From NCBI GenBank assembly GCA_944387115.1, contig CALXDR010000012.1, forward strand, positions 1-32,152: 32,152 nt of DNA, read 5' to 3'. A program made the translations under genes and the position numbers. Positions 18,589 through 25,948 of the stretch are shown here, one piece after another. The stretch comes from an uncultured Oscillospiraceae bacterium. GTDB taxonomy: Bacteria > Bacillota > Clostridia > Oscillospirales > Oscillospiraceae. Position 1 is the first letter of the stretch, and each line of letters opens with the position of its first letter. Under the pieces are notes generated by a model, which saw only the letters and a program-made list of their open reading frames with translations, searched no databases and was not told the DNA's origin.

Positions 18589-18930
18589 ATGGCTCACAAT
18601 CGTAAACTGGGTAAGCCCACTGACCAGCGCCGCGCTATGCTGCGGGCTATGACCACCTATCTGCTGGAGAACGGTCAGATTAAGACCACCTACGCCCGTG
18701 CGAAGGAGGTCGCTCCCATTGCGGAGAAGATGATCACCCTGGCCAAGAAGAACAACCTGGCTGCTTACCGTCAGGTTCTGGCCTATGTGACCAAGGAGGA
18801 TGTGGCCAAGAAGCTGTTTGACGAGATCGGCCCCAAGTACGCCGAGCGCAACGGCGGCTACACCCGTGTGCTCAAGATGGGCCCCCGCCGCGGCGACGCC
18901 GCCGAGATGGCCATCGTGCAGCTGGTGTAA
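18589..18930 (+). CDS. rplQ: 50S ribosomal protein bL17
   Basis: 113 residues from the ATG at 18589, which follows GAAGGAG. Upstream in-frame codons (from 18580) add nothing of the family. [20 protein letters not shown] and the end [20 protein letters not shown] are typical. L17 lies near the tunnel exit. It is the last gene of the operon. The ecfA1/ecfA2/ecfT and truA genes often found next in Firmicutes are missing here. Confidence 0.98.
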   Translation: MAHNRKLGKPTDQRRAMLRAMTTYLLENGQIKTTYARAKEVAPIAEKMITLAKKNNLAAYRQVLAYVTKEDVAKKLFDEIGPKYAERNGGYTRVLKMGPRRGDAAEMAIVQLV

Positions 18931-18951
18931 TCCAGCCCCGCAAGGACTTCC

Positions 18952-18991
18952 AAACCCCGCCGCAGAAGCAGCCTTCTGCGGCGGGGTTTTT
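18952..18991 (+). terminator. Intrinsic terminator of the ribosomal superoperon
   Basis: A perfect 17-bp stem (18952-18968/18973-18989) with a CAGC loop ends in TTTTT at 18987-18991, 21 nt after the rplQ stop. The arms begin with AAA and end with TTT, so it could work in both directions. Confidence 0.95.
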
Positions 18992-19161
18992 GCGTCCCGT
19001 TCCGCTCTGCGTCAGGGGAGAGGCATACCTGGCAGGGACGGGCAGGCCCAGCGCTGTCGGGGAAGCTGTGGACGCACCGGCGGAGGCCGGAAAAGGTGGG
19101 CAGAGGGCAGGGCAAGGGCCGCACACAGGCTAAAAAGCGGAGAAATTATGAAAACTTTTCC
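18992..19161. other. 170-nt spacer, nothing recognised
   Basis: GC-rich sequence between the operon terminator and the next promoter. I see no gene with a ribosome binding site, no repeat and no stable perfect hairpin. Confidence 0.4.
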
Positions 19162-19190
19162 TTGACAAGGGGGAGCGCAGGGGGTATACT
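19162..19190 (+). promoter_or_regulatory. Strong promoter of the ABC exporter operon
   Basis: A perfect TTGACA at 19162-19167 and TATACT (five of six) at 19185-19190 are 17 nt apart. The start would be near 19197, giving a leader of about 280 nt that holds a small reading frame and a terminator. Confidence 0.9.
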
Positions 19191-19222
19191 ATGACCATCT
19201 GCAATGAAAGGAGGCGCACACC

Positions 19223-19312
19223 GTGGAGTTTATCATGGATGGGATGCAAGTGCATCGCTGGCTGGGGAACCAGATTCAAGCGGGAGTTTTGTGCGCCTTC
19301 AGTGGAGCCTGA
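19223..19312 (+). CDS. 29-residue leader peptide ahead of the ABC exporter
   Basis: A GTG-initiated frame of 29 codons, nine nt after a perfect AAAGGAGG (19207-19214), beginning (M)EFIMDGMQVHRWLG and ending CAFSGA. It lies between the strong promoter and an intrinsic terminator, 166 nt upstream of the first exporter gene. This arrangement is that of a regulatory leader peptide: BmrB, ahead of bmrCD in B. subtilis, senses ribosome-targeting antibiotics in this way (from memory). The peptide is not similar to any family I know. A hairpin within it (19243-19256) and a helix formed by its last codons (19294-19300) with 19337-19343 could couple ribosome position to RNA folding. A chance frame is possible, but the ribosome binding site makes it less likely. 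Confidence 0.65.
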   Translation: MEFIMDGMQVHRWLGNQIQAGVLCAFSGA

Positions 19313-19394
19313 TTGGTCTTTGTCTTGTGGTAGGGCGAAGGCGGTCAGGGCCCTTGTCTGCGTACATATGCGCATAGGAGTATGCACCCCTTTG

Positions 19395-19432
19395 AAAATG
19401 GTGTCCCTCTGGCAGGAGGGGCGCCATTTTTT
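19395..19432 (+). terminator. Attenuator terminator upstream of the ABC exporter
   Basis: A 15-bp stem (19395-19409/19416-19430, two G-U pairs) with a TGGCAG loop is followed by a six-T run (19427-19432). It stands after the leader peptide and before the exporter genes, with no other gene between, so the exporter can only be expressed from the 19162 promoter by reading through it. Confidence 0.9.
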
Positions 19433-19477
19433 GCGTTTTGTACCGCTGCAAGGGCGGAGTGAGAGAAAGGAGCTTAT

Positions 19478-21319
19478 ATGGAAACGGAATTTCAACTGTC
19501 AAGGCAGGGAAAGACGGAGATGATTCTCCGCTATCTGCGCAAAAACCTGGTGTTTTTTGCCGCAGCGCTGTTCTGTGCCTGTCTGGGAATGGTGTTTAAC
19601 GCCATCACTCCTCAGATTATCCGGGTGACGGTGGACTCGGTGCTGGACACCCAGGAGCCCCAACTGCCCGCCTGGGCGGCGCAGTGGCTGGATGTGGAGT
19701 ACCTGCGGGCCAACCCCCTTCAGGCGCTGTGGCTGGCGGCGGGCGCAGTGGTGGCGGCGGCGCTGCTGCGCTGTGTGTGTACCTATGGACAGCGGGTGAG
19801 CCTGTCCAAGGGTTCGGAGGGGTTTGTCAAGGCCATTCGGGATGATCTCTACCGCCACATTCTCCACCTGGATTTCGCCTGGCACACCGCCCACTCCACC
19901 GGGGACATCATCCAGCGGTGTACTTCGGATGTGGACGTCATTCGGAACTTTGTGTGCAACCAGCTGGTGGAGGTGGTGCGCACGGTGTTCCTCATTTTGC
20001 TGTATGTGGGCATCATGGTGTCCATGAACCCCCGGCTGGCTGTGGTGTCCGTGGTGTTCATCCCCATTGTGGCGCTGTTTTCCGGGGTGTTTTACAGGAA
20101 GATTTCCTCCCGCTTTCAGGTGGCGGATGAGGCGGAGGGAGAGCTGACCACCGCTGCGCAGGAAAACTTCACCGGCGTGCGGGTGGTGCGGGCCTTTGGC
20201 CGGGAGCAATACGAGGAGGAGCGCTTCCAGCAGCGCAATGAGCGCTTCTCCCAGCTGTGGATTCGCCTGGGCAGGCTGATGGCGGTGTACTGGGCCACAG
20301 GCAATGTGCTCACAGCGCTGCAGGTGATGGTGGTCATCCTCCTGGGTGTGGCGGAGACGGTAAACGGGAATATGTCCCTGGGGGCCTTCATGGCCTTTGT
20401 CAGCTACAATCAGGCGCTGTCCTGGCCGGTGCGCACCCTGGGCCGGGTGCTGTCCGACATGAGCAAGGCGGGGGTGTCCATGGACCGTGTGGGCTACATT
20501 CTCAATGCCCCGGAGGAGGAGGACGTGCCCGAGGCCAAGGCGCAGGATTTGCAGGGGGACATTGTCTTTGAGCACGTCACCTTTGGCTACCAGGGGCAAA
20601 AGGTGCTGGACGATGTGTCCTTCACCATTCCGGCGGGGAGCACCTTCGCCATTCTGGGCGGAACGGGGTCGGGAAAGAGCACCCTGGTGCATCTGCTTGA
20701 CCGCCTGTACGACCTGAAGGAGGGGGAGGGGCGCATTACCATCGGCGGGGTGGACATCCGCCATATCCGCCGGGAAAGCCTGCGCCGTCAGATTGGCCTG
20801 GTGCTCCAGGAGCCGTTTTTGTTCTCCCAGACCATCGGGGAGAACATTGCCGCCACCCGTCCGGGGGTGGAGGAGGCGGAGGTGCGCCATGCAGCCATGG
20901 TGGCCTGTGTGGATGAGGCCATTACAGAGTTCCAGGACGGATATGACACAGTGGTGGGGGAGCGTGGCGTCACCCTGTCCGGCGGGCAGAAGCAGCGGGT
21001 GGCCATTGCCCGTATGCTCATGCAGCAGGCCCCTGTGATGGTGTTTGATGACTCCCTGTCCGCCGTGGATGCGGAGACAGACGCCAAAATCCGCGCGGCA
21101 CTCCGCCATGAGATGGAGGGGGCCACCGTCATTCTCATTGCCCACCGGGTGACCACCCTGATGCAGGCAGATCAGATTTTGGTGCTGGATGAGGGACGGG
21201 TTGCGGACATGGGGACCCACAGCCAGCTCATTGCCCGCCCGGGCATCTACCGTGAAATCTATGACATCCAGATGAGCAGCGACGACCGCCGCTTGCTGGA
21301 GGAAGGAGGGATGGCCTGA
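19478..21319 (+). CDS. ABC exporter, degenerate half (BmrC/TM287-like)
   Basis: 613 residues: six membrane helices (about residues 20-310) fused to an ATP-binding domain. Walker A GGTGSGKST is at 394-402, the signature LSGGQ at 500-504 and the H-loop histidine at 556. The Walker B segment VMVFDD ends in D525 where a catalytic glutamate is expected. That substitution marks the degenerate-site subunit of heterodimeric exporters such as BmrC, TM287 and LmrC. The product would pump drugs, peptides or lipids outward with its partner; the substrate cannot be read from sequence. The ATG follows AAAGGAG, and the stop overlaps the next ATG by one base. Confidence 0.93.
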   Translation: METEFQLSRQGKTEMILRYLRKNLVFFAAALFCACLGMVFNAITPQIIRVTVDSVLDTQEPQLPAWAAQWLDVEYLRANPLQALWLAAGAVVAAALLRCVCTYGQRVSLSKGSEGFVKAIRDDLYRHILHLDFAWHTAHSTGDIIQRCTSDVDVIRNFVCNQLVEVVRTVFLILLYVGIMVSMNPRLAVVSVVFIPIVALFSGVFYRKISSRFQVADEAEGELTTAAQENFTGVRVVRAFGREQYEEERFQQRNERFSQLWIRLGRLMAVYWATGNVLTALQVMVVILLGVAETVNGNMSLGAFMAFVSYNQALSWPVRTLGRVLSDMSKAGVSMDRVGYILNAPEEEDVPEAKAQDLQGDIVFEHVTFGYQGQKVLDDVSFTIPAGSTFAILGGTGSGKSTLVHLLDRLYDLKEGEGRITIGGVDIRHIRRESLRRQIGLVLQEPFLFSQTIGENIAATRPGVEEAEVRHAAMVACVDEAITEFQDGYDTVVGERGVTLSGGQKQRVAIARMLMQQAPVMVFDDSLSAVDAETDAKIRAALRHEMEGATVILIAHRVTTLMQADQILVLDEGRVADMGTHSQLIARPGIYREIYDIQMSSDDRRLLEEGGMA

Positions 21320-23148
21320 TGGCTGCCTTTGACGAACAGGAATATACCAAATCCTTTGACCTCTCCCTGTGGAAGCGGCTGTTTTCCATGATGAAGGGCT
21401 TCAAAGCGGTCATTGTGGGGCTGCTGCTCTTCAACACCCTGGAGGCGGTGATGGATGTGGTGCTGCCCCTCTTCCAACGCTATGCCATTGCCAACTTCAT
21501 CGGGGCGGGCACGGTGGCGGGTCTGCTCCCCTTTGGCCTGGTCTATCTGGGGGCAATTCTCTTCCATGGGCTGTGCTCCGTGGGGTTTGCCCGCAGCTGT
21601 ATGTACCTGGAGATGAATCTGGCCCAGAGCCTGCGGCAAAAGCTGTTTCACCATCTTCAGACCCTCTCCCTGTCCTTTTACAACGTGACCCCGGTGGGCT
21701 ATCTCATTGCCCGGGAGATGAGCGACACCAACAAAATCGGGGGCATGATGTCCTGGGAGATGTCGGAACTGCTCTGGTCAATCTGCTACGTGGGGGGCGC
21801 ATTCCTCTCCATGCTGCTGCTCAACTGGCGCCTGGCGCTGGTGGTGATGGCCATTGTGCCCGTGCTCGCCCTGCTCACCGGATATTTTCAGGGGAAAATC
21901 CTCCACTATAACCGGCAGCTGCGCAAGCTCAACTCTAAAATCACCGGCGCCTTCAATGAGGGCATTACAGGGGCAAAGACCGCAAAGACCCTGGTGGTGG
22001 AGGAGCAGAGCTGGGAGCGCTTTCGGGGCGTGACCGGGGAGATGCATGACGCCGGTGTGCGGGCCGCCCGGCTCAATGCGGTGTATGTGCCGCTGATTCT
22101 CTTTTTCTCCTCGCTGGCGGTGGCCATTGTACTGCTGCGGGGTGGGAGCATGGAGGTGGAGCAGGTGCTGGAGATTGCCACCTTATCCACCTTCCTGTCC
22201 TATGCGGTGGGAATTTTCGAGCCCATTCAGGGGATTGCCTCCAAGCTGTCTGAGTTTATCTCGGTGCAGGCCTCCATCGAGCGGGTGCTGGGGCTGCTGG
22301 ATGAACAGCCCCAGATTGCAGACACCCCGGAGGTGGTGGAGCGCTACGGCGACGCCTTTCACCCCAAAAAGGAGAACTGGGAGCCTCTGCGGGGGGAAAT
22401 TGAGTTTCGCGACGTGACCTTCCGCTACCCGGACGGAGGGGACAATGTGCTGGAGCACTTCTCCCTCCACATCCCCGCCGGAACCACTGTGGCCATTGTG
22501 GGGGAGACGGGGGCGGGCAAGTCCACGCTGGTCAATCTGGCCTGCCGGTTTTTTGAGCCCACCCAGGGGCAGATTCTCATTGACGGACGGGACTACCGGG
22601 AGCGCAGCCAGCTTTGGCTCCACTCCAACATCGGCTATGTGCTGCAAAATCCCCACCTGTTCTCCGGTACGGTGCGGGAGAACATCCGATATGGGCGGCT
22701 GGACGCCGCAGAGGAGGAAATTCAGGCTGCCGCCCGGGCGGTGTCGGCAGACGGCGTGGTGGCCAAGCTGGAGCAGGGCTGGGACACCAATGTGGGCGAG
22801 GGGGGCGACCGCCTGTCCACCGGGGAGAAGCAGCTGATTTCCTTTGCCCGTGCCGTGCTGGCAGACCCCCGTATCTTTGTGCTGGATGAGGCCACCTCCT
22901 CCATTGACACCCAGACCGAGCAGTTTATTCAGCAGGCCATTGACCACCTGCTGAAGGACCGCACCTCCTTCCTCATTGCCCACCGCCTGTCCACCATCCG
23001 CAAGGCGGATTTGATTCTGGTGGTGAAGGACGGGCGCATTGTGGAGCAGGGCACCCATTTGGAGCTGCTGGGCCGCAGGGGATACTACCATGACCTGTAC
23101 AGCAAGCAGTTTGCCGAGGAGAGCGCTGCACGGGTGCTGGGAGAGTAA
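21319..23148 (+). CDS. ABC exporter, catalytic half (BmrD/TM288-like)
   Basis: 609 residues with six membrane helices and an ATP-binding domain. Walker A GETGAGKST is at 395-403, and Walker B ends in D523-E524 with the catalytic glutamate present. The signature is changed to LSTGE (499-503) instead of LSGGQ. This is the exact complement of its partner: the degenerate site is formed by the D525 Walker B of the first protein and the altered signature of this one, and the second site is canonical. One-base overlap with the upstream gene suggests equal synthesis. It could be a multidrug exporter, inferred from family and regulation only. Confidence 0.93.
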   Translation: MAAFDEQEYTKSFDLSLWKRLFSMMKGFKAVIVGLLLFNTLEAVMDVVLPLFQRYAIANFIGAGTVAGLLPFGLVYLGAILFHGLCSVGFARSCMYLEMNLAQSLRQKLFHHLQTLSLSFYNVTPVGYLIAREMSDTNKIGGMMSWEMSELLWSICYVGGAFLSMLLLNWRLALVVMAIVPVLALLTGYFQGKILHYNRQLRKLNSKITGAFNEGITGAKTAKTLVVEEQSWERFRGVTGEMHDAGVRAARLNAVYVPLILFFSSLAVAIVLLRGGSMEVEQVLEIATLSTFLSYAVGIFEPIQGIASKLSEFISVQASIERVLGLLDEQPQIADTPEVVERYGDAFHPKKENWEPLRGEIEFRDVTFRYPDGGDNVLEHFSLHIPAGTTVAIVGETGAGKSTLVNLACRFFEPTQGQILIDGRDYRERSQLWLHSNIGYVLQNPHLFSGTVRENIRYGRLDAAEEEIQAAARAVSADGVVAKLEQGWDTNVGEGGDRLSTGEKQLISFARAVLADPRIFVLDEATSSIDTQTEQFIQQAIDHLLKDRTSFLIAHRLSTIRKADLILVVKDGRIVEQGTHLELLGRRGYYHDLYSKQFAEESAARVLGE

Positions 23149-23188
23149 GGCCAAGCCCTGCCCCGTAGCGCAAGACCCTTTGACGCAG

Positions 23189-23218
23189 CCCCCAGCCGGA
23201 GGGAGAGCCGGCTGGGGG
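23189..23218 (+). terminator. GC-rich hairpin after the ABC operon
   Basis: Perfect 11-bp arms (23189-23199/23208-23218) around an 8-nt loop, 41 nt after the exporter stop. No T-run follows, so it is only a possible terminator or 3' end protector. Confidence 0.45.
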
Positions 23219-23394
23219 CCGCTGCGCTGTGCGCCGGAGGGGGGCGGTCATATCGCTGCACCGCAGGGAATAGCCCTCCAAATAGGCGCAGGTATGAGGA
23301 GAGAAACCGAAATCGCCCAATGGTGTCCATGAGGGGGAGAACAGTGCGGGCAGCCGCTGGGGCAAAATCACTGCCCTGCGCCCCAAAAATGACC
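23219..23394. other. Spacer before the phosphodiesterase gene
   Basis: No gene with a convincing ribosome binding site on either strand. The sequence resembles neither a riboswitch nor a tRNA that I recognise. Confidence 0.4.
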
Positions 23395-23423
23395 TTGCAT
23401 TTTTGCGGGAAATCGTATATCAT
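23395..23423 (+). promoter_or_regulatory. Promoter of the c-di-GMP phosphodiesterase gene
   Basis: TTGCAT at 23395-23400 and TATCAT at 23418-23423 are 17 nt apart. The 65-nt leader contains a hairpin (23442-23449/23460-23467, one G-U) before the AAGGGGGA ribosome binding site. The leader does not carry the conserved core of a c-di-GMP riboswitch. Confidence 0.7.
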
Positions 23424-23495
23424 TACACTGTGTCAGAATGTAAACACTCGCAGGAAAACGGGTGTTTGGAAACCATCATTGAAGGGGGATGCCAG

Positions 23496-25787
23496 ATGGG
23501 GACTAATCAAGCCGCGCAGGGGATAGAGCGGAAAAATCCTCTCTACATGGTTATCGCAACATTGATTTGCGCGGCATTTGTGATTAGCGGACTGGTGTTT
23601 GTCATACGCATGATGCGCCTGAGTGTGGCGGAGAATTCAAGCTACCTGATTAACTCCGCCGGGGAGCGCCGGGAGACCATTTCACGCCAGATTCAAGGGG
23701 ATTTGCAGACCTTGCGGGGGCTGTCCACCTGCCTGGCGGAGATGGACGATCTGCAATCTGACCAGATTACGCGGGTCCTGCAGGAAATCAACATGGAAAA
23801 CCGCTTTATCCGCATGGGGGTTGCCAACCTCAGCGGTGAACTGCTGCTGTTCGCTATCAACGGGGATACCTACCAGTTGAATGTGGCGGAGGAGCCGTTT
23901 TTTCTCCAGGCACTGCTGGGGGAGGAGACTGTATCGGGCACCAGACTGGATTCACAGCGTGAGGGAGTATACATCAACTACTTCGCAGTGCCCGTGTGGA
24001 ATGAGGAGGAGGTATCCGGGGTGCTGGTGGCGGTGCATGAGACCTATGTGCTGCGCAGCATTCTGGACCAGCCGCTGATGAATGGGGAAGGCGCCTCCAG
24101 CATCGTGAACAAAAACGGGCAGATGGTGGTGCGCACCCTGGATGAGGGATTCCAGCAGGTGCTTACCCTGGATGATTTGCAGTGGGAGAGCCAGCAGGAG
24201 CGGGATAAGGCCTATGCCGCCCTCAACCGGGACGAGGAGACCACCTTCCAGTGTCAGGTGGAGGGCGTGACCATGCTGGGCGCCCTGCTGCCGGTGCACA
24301 TCAACGACTGGTACGTGCTCAGCACCATCCCCGTGGAGGCCCTTCAGGGGCGCTACAGCCAGACGGCGGCGGGTATGACAATCATCATCGTGGCGGCAGG
24401 GGCGCTGTTTGTGGCGCTGATCTATATGCAGCGGCGCACCATGATTCGCAGCCAGAAAAAGCTGTACGACCTGGCCTATCGTGACGAGCTGATTGGCTGC
24501 CCCAACTTTCAAAAGTTTCAGCTGGATGCCTCTGGCCGGGTGAAGCATGGCGACTGGGTGGTGTGGTACTGCGACCTGAAGAACTTTAAGTACTACAACG
24601 ACGTGTTCGGCTACCAGAAGGGGGACGAACTGCTGCGGCGGGTGGCCCTGCTCATCGAGGAGAATATGCAGCCGGAAGAGCTGTTCTGCCGGGTGTCTGC
24701 GGATAACTTTGTGGGGCTGCGTGTAGACCGGGGCCGGGAGGAGATGGAGCAGTGGTTCAGCGCCATGGCGGAGACCCTGCGCCGGGAGGAGCAAAAGCGC
24801 TCCAACCAGATGAATGTGGAGCTGTCCATGGGTGTGTACCGGGTGGACGGTGCGGAGGATACCCTGACCATCAACGATATGGTGGACCGGGCCAACATGA
24901 CCCAGAAGTCCATCAAGGGCCTGCCCGGAAGCCGCATGGCATTGTACACGCCCCAGCTGCGGGAGCGCAGCCTGCTGGCCACCTCCCTGTCTGCGGAAGG
25001 GGAAAGCGCCATCTGGAGCGGTCAGTTCCAGGTGTACTTCCAGCCGAAGGTGGGCATCCAGCAGGGGGACACCGTGGTGGGGGCCGAGGCGCTGGTGCGC
25101 TGGCAGCATCCCCAGCGGGGCATCATTCCCCCCAATGTGTTCATCCCTGTGTTCGAGGAGACGGGCCTGGTGGTGGATTTGGACCGCTATATGTTCTGGC
25201 AGGTGTGCCGCTGGTACAGCAATTACCTCAAGACGGGCCGCCCGCTGCTGAACATCTCCATCAATGTGTCCCGGCTGGGCATTTTCCGCAAGGATTTCCT
25301 GGAGTATTACACCTCGGTGAAGGAGGAGCACGGCATTCCCGACGGCGTGCTGGAGCTGGAGTTCACCGAGACGGTGGTGCTGGACGACGACCAGGCGTTC
25401 CAGGGGCTGGTGAATACCCTGCGTCAGCGCGGGTTTGTCTGCTCGCTGGATGACTTTGGGGCGGGGTACTCCTCCCTCAATATGCTCAAGAATCTGCCCA
25501 TCAATGTGCTCAAGCTGGATGTGCTCTTCTTCCGCAAGAGTCAGGATGCTCAGCGGGACCACATCGTGGTGAGCAACATCATCCACATGGCCCGTCAGCT
25601 GAACATCAACACTACGGCGGAGGGTGTGGAGAGCCCTGAGCTGGTGGAGTTCCTCCGCGGCGTGGGCTGTGATATGGTGCAGGGCTATGTATTCTCCAAG
25701 CCCATGCCCATGGCAGACTTTGATGCGCTGCTGGCCAGCGCAGGGGAGGGAGAACTGCCCTCCCTGGTGCCTACCAAGGCCGGGTAA
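23496..25787 (+). CDS. Membrane sensor c-di-GMP phosphodiesterase (dCache-like, degenerate GGDEF, active EAL)
   Basis: 763 residues from the ATG at 23496, six nt after GAAGGGGGA; an upstream in-frame ATG (23403) lies within the promoter and is rejected. Layout: TM1 at about 16-42, an extracytoplasmic domain to about 293 that fits a dCache sensor, TM2 at 294-313, a GGDEF-like domain at about 325-485, and an EAL domain at about 505-755. The GGDEF site reads SADNF (401-405), so cyclase activity is unlikely. The EAL domain keeps EAL (531-533), ELEFTE, DDFG (652-655), KLD and AEGVE (708-712), so it should hydrolyse c-di-GMP to pGpG. It is monocistronic, between its own promoter and a terminator. 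The ligand is unknown. Confidence 0.92.
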   Translation: MGTNQAAQGIERKNPLYMVIATLICAAFVISGLVFVIRMMRLSVAENSSYLINSAGERRETISRQIQGDLQTLRGLSTCLAEMDDLQSDQITRVLQEINMENRFIRMGVANLSGELLLFAINGDTYQLNVAEEPFFLQALLGEETVSGTRLDSQREGVYINYFAVPVWNEEEVSGVLVAVHETYVLRSILDQPLMNGEGASSIVNKNGQMVVRTLDEGFQQVLTLDDLQWESQQERDKAYAALNRDEETTFQCQVEGVTMLGALLPVHINDWYVLSTIPVEALQGRYSQTAAGMTIIIVAAGALFVALIYMQRRTMIRSQKKLYDLAYRDELIGCPNFQKFQLDASGRVKHGDWVVWYCDLKNFKYYNDVFGYQKGDELLRRVALLIEENMQPEELFCRVSADNFVGLRVDRGREEMEQWFSAMAETLRREEQKRSNQMNVELSMGVYRVDGAEDTLTINDMVDRANMTQKSIKGLPGSRMALYTPQLRERSLLATSLSAEGESAIWSGQFQVYFQPKVGIQQGDTVVGAEALVRWQHPQRGIIPPNVFIPVFEETGLVVDLDRYMFWQVCRWYSNYLKTGRPLLNISINVSRLGIFRKDFLEYYTSVKEEHGIPDGVLELEFTETVVLDDDQAFQGLVNTLRQRGFVCSLDDFGAGYSSLNMLKNLPINVLKLDVLFFRKSQDAQRDHIVVSNIIHMARQLNINTTAEGVESPELVEFLRGVGCDMVQGYVFSKPMPMADFDALLASAGEGELPSLVPTKAG

Positions 25788-25850
25788 CGAGGGGTACAGC
25801 CGGAGCCTCCATTGGGGGCGCTCCCGGCAGATATAGACTTGTGCAAAGCA

Positions 25851-25898
25851 AACATGGAGGCTGTAGACCGGCGGTCTACAGCCTCCATGTTGTGTTTT
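25851..25898. terminator. Bidirectional terminator between convergent genes
   Basis: A perfect 19-bp stem (25851-25869/25873-25891) with a 3-nt loop is followed by GTGTTTT on the plus strand. On the minus strand it is followed by a T-rich stretch (TTTGCTTTG). It would end both the phosphodiesterase gene and the minus-strand rlmB operon. Confidence 0.9.
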
Positions 25899-25900
25899 CA

Positions 25901-25935
25901 GGCGGGAACAGGGGGTGTGCCCGCCAGTTCCCGCC
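25901..25935. repeat. Second inverted repeat beside the convergent terminator
   Basis: Arms 25901-25909 and 25927-25935 (9 bp, perfect) flank a 17-nt loop. It lies just after the stop of the minus-strand gene (25949) and may add to termination from that side, but no T-run adjoins it. Confidence 0.45.
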
Positions 25936-25948
25936 CGGCGGGTTGTTG

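Noticed and set aside
19191-19523. A 110-codon frame in the ABC leader
   Set aside because: No ribosome binding site, starts at the -10 box, crosses the terminator and overlaps the start of the exporter gene; the 29-codon frame is better supported.
21319-23148. Damaged ABC gene because the signature reads LSTGE
   Set aside because: The change matches the natural asymmetry of heterodimeric exporters, and the partner carries the complementary Walker B change, so it is functional design rather than decay.
23424-23495. A c-di-GMP riboswitch in the leader of the phosphodiesterase gene
   Set aside because: The leader is only about 65 nt and lacks the conserved GEMM core; only a simple hairpin is present.
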